Virus record (IMG/VR): IMGVR_UViG_3300046170_000080 | Location: 1 to 34,737 of that record | Reading direction: 5' to 3' (one strand) | Length of the DNA: 34,737 nt | Source of the DNA: a virus | Part shown: piece after piece, positions 13,848-21,554 of the stretch | Numbering within the stretch: the first letter of the stretch is position 1 | Layout: every line of letters begins with the position of its first letter | Notes under the pieces: generated by a model | Databases searched by the model: none | Seen by the model: only the letters and a program-made list of their open reading frames with translations | What the model was told of the DNA's origin: nothing | Program-made: the position numbers and the translations under genes

Positions 13848-15824
13848 ATGGCACGACGACCTATAACAGGAATGCTTACTCAAAACTCCACAAAACCCGT
13901 GGGGCTGCCTAGTGCGGCGTTACCTCCAACTATAGCAGAAGAAGAAGAAGTTTTTTCTGACACTGATTCTTTTGTAACTCCACAAAATAAACCAGCGCCA
14001 GAAACTAAAAATACTCCTGCTGCTCCTGCTGCTGCTCCTTCTACTCCTACTACTGCTGCTTCAGAAAGTGCCCGTTTGTTTCCTTATGTCACGGACGGAA
14101 CAGACTTAAGAGGTGGACAGTCTAGAGCGCCTTGGTCTGAACAAGATATTCAAATGCTTACTGAAGCAGAGTTGCGTGATGTTTTTAAAGAAGATAAGCG
14201 ACTACAAGGCCAGTACAATAGCGTAGATAACTACATAAGTTACATGAATGATTTTATGGACATTGTAGACGCTAACCCCGAACAGTTTAATTGGTGGGAC
14301 AGCGCAGTACCTTACAGCATTGATACTATGCAGTTTGCGGAGAGGTATGACTTAAACGACGAAGACGCTCGTATGGGTTCTGGTGAACGAATTGATGCGT
14401 CAAAAGAAGCATACCGAACATCAGAAGAACGCTTTAACAATTTAATTTCTTCTCCTGAAATGTCAGCTTTACGTGACCAATACAATTTAACGTCTCAGTT
14501 TCAAAATTCAGATGGTGATACTTTTTCTTTTAACGGCATTAACTTTACTGAAACTTATGAGGTAGATGACTCAGAAGGCCGTTTTATTGAACCAATAATG
14601 AATCTTGCAAATACAGTAGCGTTGGGTTTAGCTACAGGAGAAGTAGGATCTGTTTTAGGCCCTTCTCTTACAGGTGGAACAGCAGCTTCTGCAACTGCAT
14701 CAGGCACTTTTGCACAAGGAGCAGTAAATAACATTATAGGCGGAGCTATCAATCAAGGACTTACTACAGGTTCTATAGATGCTTCTGAACTAGCAACAGC
14801 AGGTATTGTAGCAGGTATTGGAGGCGTTGCTGAAGGTATAAAAACAGGAGAACTAGCAGGGACTGCTGCTTCTGACGCAATTAATAATCTTTCTGAATTA
14901 ACAGGGTTACCAATAAACGAAACAACAGATATTGTTAAAAACCTTGCAACTGGGGCTATTACCGGAGATGATCTTGAAGGTATTGCCATAGGAGCAGTTC
15001 AAGGATTTACTTCCGGACAGATTAAAAATGTACTTAACGAAACATTTGGTGATGAAATAGATATTGAGAATGTATTTGATGAAGGCACAACGACTATTCC
15101 AACTTCAGCTTTAGATTCTCTTGTTGACACAGCCGTAAATGCAGCTTTTGAAGGAGAAGTAGAAGTACAGGATGTTTTAAAGTCTGTTGCCGAATACGCA
15201 CAAGAAGGTGGCTCTTTTGGTTTCCTAGACCCCGGTTTAGACTTACCTGACATTGACGGAGATTTATTTGGTGATCTTGGTTTTATAGAAGACGCTTTAA
15301 GAACAGTAGGAAGAGAAACCGAAGATGTAGTGAGGAGCATAGGAAGTGAAATAGACGATGAAATTATTCAGCCCTATGTTAGGCCCACTGCTAGAGCAAT
15401 AGATAAATACGTAATACAGCCTGTTTATGAAAATGTTGTACGTCCTTTAGATGAAGCTGTTGTTCAACCTACCCGTGAAGTAGTCAAAGACGTTGAAGAC
15501 GTAATTAAAGAGGCAGTACCACAAGGGACAACACCGGAGTTTGTTAAAACAGACTTCCCTAGCGTTGACTTACCTAGCGTTGACTTACCTAGCGTTGACT
15601 TACCAAGTATTGACTTACCTAGTATTGACTTTGGAATGCCTCAGCTTGCTGGAGGAGGAGGAGGAGGAGGTATGTTTGACCCGTACAGTACTAACATAGG
15701 TTACGGCCCAGTTCAACTACAACAGTTAATAACGTCTCCATACGGCGTACAACAGCCAGCACTAAAGGATTATGAGTTAGCAATGAATGGTATTTTAGCT
15801 AGAAACTCAGGAATGATGTCATGA
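13848..15824 (+). CDS. large hypothetical virion protein with C-terminal tandem repeats (658 aa)
   Basis: The N-terminus is proline- and alanine-rich and disordered-looking. The middle (about residues 240-400) is Gly/Ala/Thr-rich with glycine-zipper-like hydrophobic stretches such as GEVGSVLGPSL and AGIVAGIGGVAEGI, as in proteins that enter membranes during DNA ejection. Near residues 570-595 are five copies of LPSVD/LPSID, then a run of eight glycines. Position just before the tail tube genes suggests a virion or ejection protein. No enzyme motif and no recognised family. It overlaps the next gene by four bases (ATGA). Confidence 0.6.
   Translation: MARRPITGMLTQNSTKPVGLPSAALPPTIAEEEEVFSDTDSFVTPQNKPAPETKNTPAAPAAAPSTPTTAASESARLFPYVTDGTDLRGGQSRAPWSEQDIQMLTEAELRDVFKEDKRLQGQYNSVDNYISYMNDFMDIVDANPEQFNWWDSAVPYSIDTMQFAERYDLNDEDARMGSGERIDASKEAYRTSEERFNNLISSPEMSALRDQYNLTSQFQNSDGDTFSFNGINFTETYEVDDSEGRFIEPIMNLANTVALGLATGEVGSVLGPSLTGGTAASATASGTFAQGAVNNIIGGAINQGLTTGSIDASELATAGIVAGIGGVAEGIKTGELAGTAASDAINNLSELTGLPINETTDIVKNLATGAITGDDLEGIAIGAVQGFTSGQIKNVLNETFGDEIDIENVFDEGTTTIPTSALDSLVDTAVNAAFEGEVEVQDVLKSVAEYAQEGGSFGFLDPGLDLPDIDGDLFGDLGFIEDALRTVGRETEDVVRSIGSEIDDEIIQPYVRPTARAIDKYVIQPVYENVVRPLDEAVVQPTREVVKDVEDVIKEAVPQGTTPEFVKTDFPSVDLPSVDLPSVDLPSIDLPSIDFGMPQLAGGGGGGGMFDPYSTNIGYGPVQLQQLITSPYGVQQPALKDYELAMNGILARNSGMMS
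15558..15632 (+). repeat. five 15-bp tandem repeats
   Basis: Units start at 15558, 15573, 15588, 15603 and 15618. The first three are identical (CCTAGCGTTGACTTA) and the last two diverge. They encode PSVDL/PSIDL. A GGA-type trinucleotide run follows at 15651-15670 and encodes polyglycine. Both are sites where copy number can change by slippage. Confidence 0.85.
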
Positions 15825-16468
15825 CATATTTAAACCTAGTAAATAATGTTTTAAGAAGAATGCGAGAAGAAGAAGTTGCTTCCGTTTCTTCTAACACTTA
15901 CAGCAAGATGGTAGGTGACTTTGTTAACGATGCAAAACGAACAGTAGAAGATTCTTGGGACTGGTCTGCACTTAGAACTACCTTAACAATTTCTACTACT
16001 AACGACATTTTTAACTACGTACTTACAGGTAGCCAGAACAGAATCAAAGCTCTTAACGTAATCAACGATACAGCTAATGTGTTTATGGAATACAAGACAG
16101 CTACGTACTTTGACGAAGTTTACCTTGTGTCTGATCCTGTCAAGGGTGCGCCTAAGTACTACTCGTACAACGGTGTTGACAGTAACGGTGATACGCAGAT
16201 TGATATTTACCCAGTACCAGAAAAAGAGTACACCATTCGTTTCAACTGCGTTAAGCGTACTGCTGACTTGTCCGCTGATGCTGACGACTTGTTAGTACCG
16301 TCTATGCCTGTAATGCACTTGGCTATTGCTTTGCTGGCTCGTGAACGTGGTGAGACAGGTGGTACGTCTGCTCCTGAGTACTTTGCTATTGCTGACCGTT
16401 ATCTATCTGATGCTATTGCATTGGACGCTCAGAAGCACCCAGAAGAAGTAATCTTCTATACCCCGTGA
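15821..16468 (+). CDS. head-tail adaptor / tail tubular protein A-like
   Basis: The 215-residue protein begins LNLVNNVLRRMREEEV and contains DAKRTVEDSWDWSALRTTLT, typical of T7 gp11-type tail tubular A or adaptor proteins that join the portal to the tail nozzle. Its ATG overlaps the previous gene's TGA. It is followed after 7 bases by the nozzle-like gene, the expected partner order. Confidence 0.75.
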   Translation: MTYLNLVNNVLRRMREEEVASVSSNTYSKMVGDFVNDAKRTVEDSWDWSALRTTLTISTTNDIFNYVLTGSQNRIKALNVINDTANVFMEYKTATYFDEVYLVSDPVKGAPKYYSYNGVDSNGDTQIDIYPVPEKEYTIRFNCVKRTADLSADADDLLVPSMPVMHLAIALLARERGETGGTSAPEYFAIADRYLSDAIALDAQKHPEEVIFYTP

Positions 16469-16475
16469 GGTAACT

Positions 16476-18002
16476 ATGGCTCAACAATTACAAAGCATTA
16501 ATCTTGTTGCACCAGCCTTCAAGGGAATCAATACAGAAGATTCTCCGCTGGCACAAGATCCTTCGTTTGCCGACATTGCTGACAACGCAGTGATTGACAA
16601 GCGTGGACGTATTGCGTCACGTAAAGGTAACCTTGTTATCACAACGGACAAGACTGAGTTAGGCTCTGCGAAGATTAGAGCGATTAAAGAGTTTGAAGAT
16701 AACGCAGGCAACACCAAGGTGTTTTCTGTAGGTAACAACAAGATACTTAGCGGTACTACAACATTGGTTGATGAGACTCCCGGTAGTTATACGATTACTT
16801 CTGACAACTGGAAGATGGTTAATTTTAACGACAAGGTTTATTTCTTTCAGCGTGGTTTTCAGCCTTTAGTGTATGACAACGCAGGAGGCGCTGTAGTCAC
16901 TCTTAGCAGCGTTTCTGGCGCGGCTGGTGTTACTAGTGCTATGTACGGTAACGAGGTTCTAGCGGCTTATGGGAGGCTCTGGACGGCAGACGTTAATAAC
17001 GACAAGTCTACTGTTTACTGGTCTGACCTGCTAATAGGCCATGACTGGTCAGGTGGCACTAGCGGCTCTATTAACTTATCTAAGGTCTGGCCTGACGGTT
17101 ACGACGAGATTGTTGCATTAGCTGCACATAACAGCCTGTTAATTATATTTGGCAAGCACAGCATTGTTGTTTACCAAGGTGCAGAAGCACCAGCAACGAT
17201 GGCATTAGCAGATACGGTAGCAGGAGTAGGTTGCGTAGACAGAGACACAGTTCAATACACGGGTACTGATGTGTTGTTCTTGTCGCATACAGGGCTAAAG
17301 AGCTTTGGCAGGACAATACAAGAAAAGTCCATGCCTATAACCAGCCTGTCTAGCACTGTATCAAAAGACATTATTGGCTTGTTGCAAAATGAAACTGGAT
17401 TTTACCGCTCTGTCTACAGCCCTGAAGAAGGTTTTTATCTAATTACTTTTACTGCTCAAGATACAACTTACTGCTTTGACGTTCGAGGCACACTAGAGAA
17501 CGGTGCATATCGTGTTACTCGTTGGCCCGGCACTGGCTTTACTAGTTACGGCAGACAAGATGATGGCACTCTGTTGATTGGTAACGGCAGTGGCATTAGT
17601 GAATACAGTGGTTACAGAGACAATGGAGAAACGTACCGCTTTAAGTACTACAGCCCCGGATTAACCTTTGGAGACCCTTCTAGGTTAAAGACACTAAAGA
17701 AGCTACGTCCTACAATTGTTGGTGCTAACAGTGCAATTATGTTTCTTAAGTGGGCGTATGACTTTGGTACGTTCTTTCAGACTGCAGAGTTTACCGTTGG
17801 TAATCAGGTAACAGGTTACTACAACGAAAGTGAGTTTAACAGTACAGCAGAATTTACAGGTGGTGATCTAACGTCACGACGTGGAATAAACACTACCGGA
17901 GGCGGTGGAGTTATAACAATAGGGTTGGAAGCGGACATAGACGGTTCAGGCTTGTCTCTCCAAGAGATTAACGTGTTAGCACTAATGGGTAAAGTACTAT
18001 GA
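16476..18002 (+). CDS. tail nozzle / tail tubular protein B-like
   Basis: The 508-residue, beta-rich protein starts with NLVAPAFKGINTEDSPL and has repeated beta-propeller-like elements (KVYFFQRGFQPLVYDNAG, LLIIFGKHSIVVYQG). This suits a gp12-type tail nozzle protein in which a propeller forms the tube and carries fibres. It directly follows the adaptor gene. The function is assigned from order and these motifs. It ends overlapping the next gene by four bases (ATGA). Confidence 0.7.
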   Translation: MAQQLQSINLVAPAFKGINTEDSPLAQDPSFADIADNAVIDKRGRIASRKGNLVITTDKTELGSAKIRAIKEFEDNAGNTKVFSVGNNKILSGTTTLVDETPGSYTITSDNWKMVNFNDKVYFFQRGFQPLVYDNAGGAVVTLSSVSGAAGVTSAMYGNEVLAAYGRLWTADVNNDKSTVYWSDLLIGHDWSGGTSGSINLSKVWPDGYDEIVALAAHNSLLIIFGKHSIVVYQGAEAPATMALADTVAGVGCVDRDTVQYTGTDVLFLSHTGLKSFGRTIQEKSMPITSLSSTVSKDIIGLLQNETGFYRSVYSPEEGFYLITFTAQDTTYCFDVRGTLENGAYRVTRWPGTGFTSYGRQDDGTLLIGNGSGISEYSGYRDNGETYRFKYYSPGLTFGDPSRLKTLKKLRPTIVGANSAIMFLKWAYDFGTFFQTAEFTVGNQVTGYYNESEFNSTAEFTGGDLTSRRGINTTGGGGVITIGLEADIDGSGLSLQEINVLALMGKVL

Positions 18003-18232
18003 GTAATTATACAAAGACTACTGACTTTGCCGCTAAGGACAGTCTACCTTCTGGGGACAGCGGTAAAATCATTAAGGGCGCTGAGTTTGAAACAGAGTTT
18101 GACGCCATATCAACAGCTATCGCTACTAAGGCAGACCTTGCTTCACCGACCTTTACAGGCACAGTGACAATTCCTGCATTGACTTTTACAGGTACGCTGT
18201 CAACAGGAACGATTGATGGAGGTACTTACTGA
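17999..18232 (+). CDS. small fibre-like protein ending TIDGGTY (77 aa)
   Basis: The product starts YTKTTDFAAKDSLPSGDSGKI and contains ADLASPTFTGTVTIP, both recurrent in short tail-fibre or tail-needle proteins of marine phages. Its C-terminal seven residues, TIDGGTY, are identical to those of the repeat-rich fibre (end at 11540), although the codons differ. It may be an attachment or trimerisation protein for the tail. It overlaps both neighbours by one to four bases. Confidence 0.6.
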   Translation: MSNYTKTTDFAAKDSLPSGDSGKIIKGAEFETEFDAISTAIATKADLASPTFTGTVTIPALTFTGTLSTGTIDGGTY

Positions 18233-19890
18233 TGGGCGGCTTCGGACAAGGTAATTCAGGGCAAGGAGCTTTGGGATCAGGCCAATCTACTCCTACCGCA
18301 GCAGCTAGTAACAGCAATTTGTTTGATAGTATTGGTGATTTTTTAGGCGGTCTTGGTGGTTTTTTACAAGGAACTGGAGGAACTGCTTTAGCTGGAGCAG
18401 GAGGAGCAGGTCTTCTTTATGATGCTTATAAAGACCTTGGTGACATTGGTACACGGGGTTTAGAACTAGGTCAAGACTTAGCTACAACCCAGATGGGACA
18501 AGCGGCCTTTAGACCTTACACCGTAACTACTGCTACTGGTGGTCAGTTTGCAGCAGGTCCTGAGGGTTCTAGACTAGGACTGTCACCACAGGAACAAGCG
18601 ATTCAACAACAGTTAGCAGGCCAAGCTGGTCAGTTGTTTGGTCAACCTGTAACAGGACAAGCTCAGTTAGCTCAGGCAGGTCTTGGTGCGTTAGGCGCAG
18701 GACAACAGCTAATGGGTCAACCTACGTTTGGCATGGCTCCTACTCAAGCTGCATCACAGCAAGCCTTTGGCCTAGGTGGTCAGTTCATGGGTGCTGCTGG
18801 AATGCAACCTGCTGATATAAATCTACTACGTGGTCAATTTGCAGGACAAGTAGGTGGACTATTAGGTCAACAGCCCAGCGCTGACATAGGACAGTTCGGT
18901 CAACAGGCATTAGGTCTTGGTATGCAAGGACTAGGTACTACTGCTCCTGAAGACGTAGAGGCTTTGCGTAGACAGTACGGTGGTTTAGCAGGACAAGCAG
19001 CACAACAAGTACTACAACCTACTGCAGGACGAGAAGCAGATGTATTTGAGCGTATACGTGCTACACAACGTCCCGGAGAAGAGCGTCAGCGTCTTGCATT
19101 AGAGGAGCGGTTAGCAGCCCAAGGAAGACTAGGTACGTCCTCAGCAGCCTACGGTGGTGCTACACCAGAGCAGTTGGCTATGGCTACTGCACAGGAAGAA
19201 GCACGTAACAGAGCGTCGTTGTCTGCTATACAACAGGCCCAAGCAGAACGTCAGCAAGCATTGGGTGAGGCGCAAGCCTTTGGTGGTTTGTTTGGTCAGC
19301 AAGCTGGTTTGTCAAGTCAGTTGCAGTCTCAGGCACAACAAAGAGCGGCACAGCTATCACAGCTTGGCTTGTCTGCAGAGCAAGTACAGTCACAGTTACA
19401 GTCAGAAGGTCTTGGAAGAGCTACTACTGCTGCTGGACAAGCTGCTCAATTGGCACAACTTGCTGGTGGTCTTCAGGCTCAGCAGGCAGGACTAGGCGCA
19501 CAGTACGCTGGCTTAGGTGCAAACCTAGCAGGACAACAGCAGGCTCTGGATGCTGCAAGACAACAACAAGCACTACAAGCATTGACTGCTGGTCAAGGTC
19601 TACTAGGTGGTGGTCTTGGACTGCAACAGGCGCAGCAACAGTTGGGCATGGGTGCTCTTGCAGGTTCTTACCTACCACAACAGCAACTTCTGGCAGCATT
19701 GGCTCCCGGACAAACCGCTGCAGCACAACAGCAGCAAGCTCAGTTGTACGGCACAGGACTCTTTGGTGAGGCTACTGCTTCCGGTATTGATGCTCTGTTG
19801 GGTGCTAACTTGGGTAGAGCTAACTTAGTAGGTTCAGCAGGTACAGGACTCTTAAGTGGTATCTTTGATAGACGGAATTACGGAGAGTAA
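18232..19890 (+). CDS. Gln/Ala/Gly-rich internal virion protein (552 aa)
   Basis: The protein is extraordinarily rich in Gln, Ala, Gly and Leu (for example GQAGQLFGQPVTGQAQLAQAG), with a hydrophobic Gly-rich N-terminal zone near residues 33-65 and long helical Gln/Ala repeats. Such composition and its place behind the tail genes suit an internal or ejected protein, like those of T7 or P22 that line a channel across the envelope. A central charged block (ERIRATQRPGEERQRLALEERLAAQGRLGT) resembles conserved parts of other marine podovirus internal proteins. No enzyme motif is seen. Confidence 0.6.
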   Translation: MGGFGQGNSGQGALGSGQSTPTAAASNSNLFDSIGDFLGGLGGFLQGTGGTALAGAGGAGLLYDAYKDLGDIGTRGLELGQDLATTQMGQAAFRPYTVTTATGGQFAAGPEGSRLGLSPQEQAIQQQLAGQAGQLFGQPVTGQAQLAQAGLGALGAGQQLMGQPTFGMAPTQAASQQAFGLGGQFMGAAGMQPADINLLRGQFAGQVGGLLGQQPSADIGQFGQQALGLGMQGLGTTAPEDVEALRRQYGGLAGQAAQQVLQPTAGREADVFERIRATQRPGEERQRLALEERLAAQGRLGTSSAAYGGATPEQLAMATAQEEARNRASLSAIQQAQAERQQALGEAQAFGGLFGQQAGLSSQLQSQAQQRAAQLSQLGLSAEQVQSQLQSEGLGRATTAAGQAAQLAQLAGGLQAQQAGLGAQYAGLGANLAGQQQALDAARQQQALQALTAGQGLLGGGLGLQQAQQQLGMGALAGSYLPQQQLLAALAPGQTAAAQQQQAQLYGTGLFGEATASGIDALLGANLGRANLVGSAGTGLLSGIFDRRNYGE

Positions 19891-19895
19891 TAATC

Positions 19896-21554
19896 ATGGC
19901 TAGATTTGGTAGAGAATTTGTAAGAGCAGCTACACAACCTGCGTTTACACAGGGTTTGTTTACTGCTGCTCAAGCTGCTGGTGGTGCTCCTGCTCGTGCA
20001 GCTGCGGCACAACAACAAGCAAATCTTCAAAAAGGTTTGTTTGGCCTTGAGCAAATGGCTTTGTCTGGTGATCTTACTCCAGAAATGTATAAAGAAGCGG
20101 TAGGTTCTTATACGCAACTTATGAAACAAAACCCCGCTCAAGCAGATGAAATTAGAAAGTCTCTTGCTAGTGTTGGTGCGTCTGTTAGAGAGCAAGATAA
20201 AACACGTTCTAAAATACAAGCAAATAACTCATTATCAGATATACAAACAAGAATGACTGCTTTATATTCTGATCCTACAATTGACAGTGCAAAACAAGAA
20301 GAAGAAGCTGCTAAGTTGCGGTTAGAGTTTGAAACAGTAAAAGAAGAAAACCCTGATATTGATTTTTCTTCCTTTACAAACTGGGATGTACGTTCTCAAA
20401 ACGCAGGAATAACTATAGCTTCTCGTATTAAAGAACAAGAAGACGATGTTGAAAGAGAAAGAATAAGAAGTAATCTTTCAACGAGAAGTATAGATGAGCG
20501 GACAAGATACATTCAAGAAGAATATAATGGTCCTTTGAGTGATTACGCTGTTACTATGGCAAATTCTTTGAATGCTTTTGATGAGCGTGCAAAAGCAAGA
20601 GAAGAAGAAGCAACAAACAGAAAACAAAACTTTAATTCATCAATTGAAAATTTAGAAAAAAGTCTAGAAAATTTGCCTGTAGGATTAAAACAAGACTTAA
20701 CTAAGCAATTAGATGACGTTCGGCAGCTTCAAACAACAGGAATCAGAAACGGTGTTTGGATTACTACAAGGTTGCAACAAGTAGCCCTTGAAAAACTTAA
20801 CGGCATAGATTCCAGAATTGAAAGCTTTAAAGAGCGTCGTTACGTAGCTGATGAGCGTTCTGTAAGGGATGCTGAAATAAAGATAAGCGCTTTATCATCA
20901 CAAATAAATAATCCTCCAGAAAACTCAGCAGAATTAGGAAGACTTGCGCGACTTGCTGCTATAGAAGGAGGTGAAAACAGGGCTTTTAAGGATTTAAGCG
21001 GAGCAAAACAACAAGAGTATCTTCAGAGAGCTAGACAAAGACAGTTAGAAAACCACAACAACGCAATTAACCGGGACATATCAGTTAATAGAGCAATAAT
21101 TAACGCTATTAAAGGCGATGAAGAAAGCTCCGAAGATTCTTATTCGGCTTATGACGTTGAAATAACAGAGGCTATGGCAGAATATCCCGGAAAAACACGT
21201 ACAGAAATTATAGCAGCATTGCAAAGAGCAAAAATAATTCCTACAGACTCTTCCGGCACTGTTTCTGAAGAAGTTATAGAGGCTCCTCAACTGTCTGAAG
21301 AAGAAGCACTTTCTATTTGGTTTGGAAAAGAAGGTGAGGGTTTTGATTTAATAGAAAGCGTAAAAGAAAGCGTACAAGGTTCTTTATCAAAAGCTGCTGT
21401 CAATACTAGAGTGTACAAAAAGTTTACAGACGGCAGTGGAGGCGATCTTAGAGGCGTTTCTACTAGCGATTTAGAAATGGTCGTTAACGATAACAATAAG
21501 TTTACTCCAAGAATTAAAGCAGAGTTAGCTAGGAGACGTGCGCAAAATGGGTAA
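19896..21554 (+). CDS. helical internal virion protein (552 aa)
   Basis: The start is ATG at 19896, five bases after the preceding stop; the purine-rich GGAGAGTAATA acts as ribosome binding site. After an Ala-rich N-terminus the protein is almost entirely charged helix, with long coiled-coil-like tracts (IENLEKSLENLPVGLKQDL, RIKEQEDDVERERIRS). Its place between two other large proteins is that of T7-like core proteins. No catalytic domain, such as a lytic transglycosylase, was seen. Confidence 0.6.
   Translation: MARFGREFVRAATQPAFTQGLFTAAQAAGGAPARAAAAQQQANLQKGLFGLEQMALSGDLTPEMYKEAVGSYTQLMKQNPAQADEIRKSLASVGASVREQDKTRSKIQANNSLSDIQTRMTALYSDPTIDSAKQEEEAAKLRLEFETVKEENPDIDFSSFTNWDVRSQNAGITIASRIKEQEDDVERERIRSNLSTRSIDERTRYIQEEYNGPLSDYAVTMANSLNAFDERAKAREEEATNRKQNFNSSIENLEKSLENLPVGLKQDLTKQLDDVRQLQTTGIRNGVWITTRLQQVALEKLNGIDSRIESFKERRYVADERSVRDAEIKISALSSQINNPPENSAELGRLARLAAIEGGENRAFKDLSGAKQQEYLQRARQRQLENHNNAINRDISVNRAIINAIKGDEESSEDSYSAYDVEITEAMAEYPGKTRTEIIAALQRAKIIPTDSSGTVSEEVIEAPQLSEEEALSIWFGKEGEGFDLIESVKESVQGSLSKAAVNTRVYKKFTDGSGGDLRGVSTSDLEMVVNDNNKFTPRIKAELARRRAQNG

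Noticed and set aside
15558-15632. CRISPR-like repeats
   Set aside because: Units are 15 bp, contiguous and in coding frame, with no spacers.
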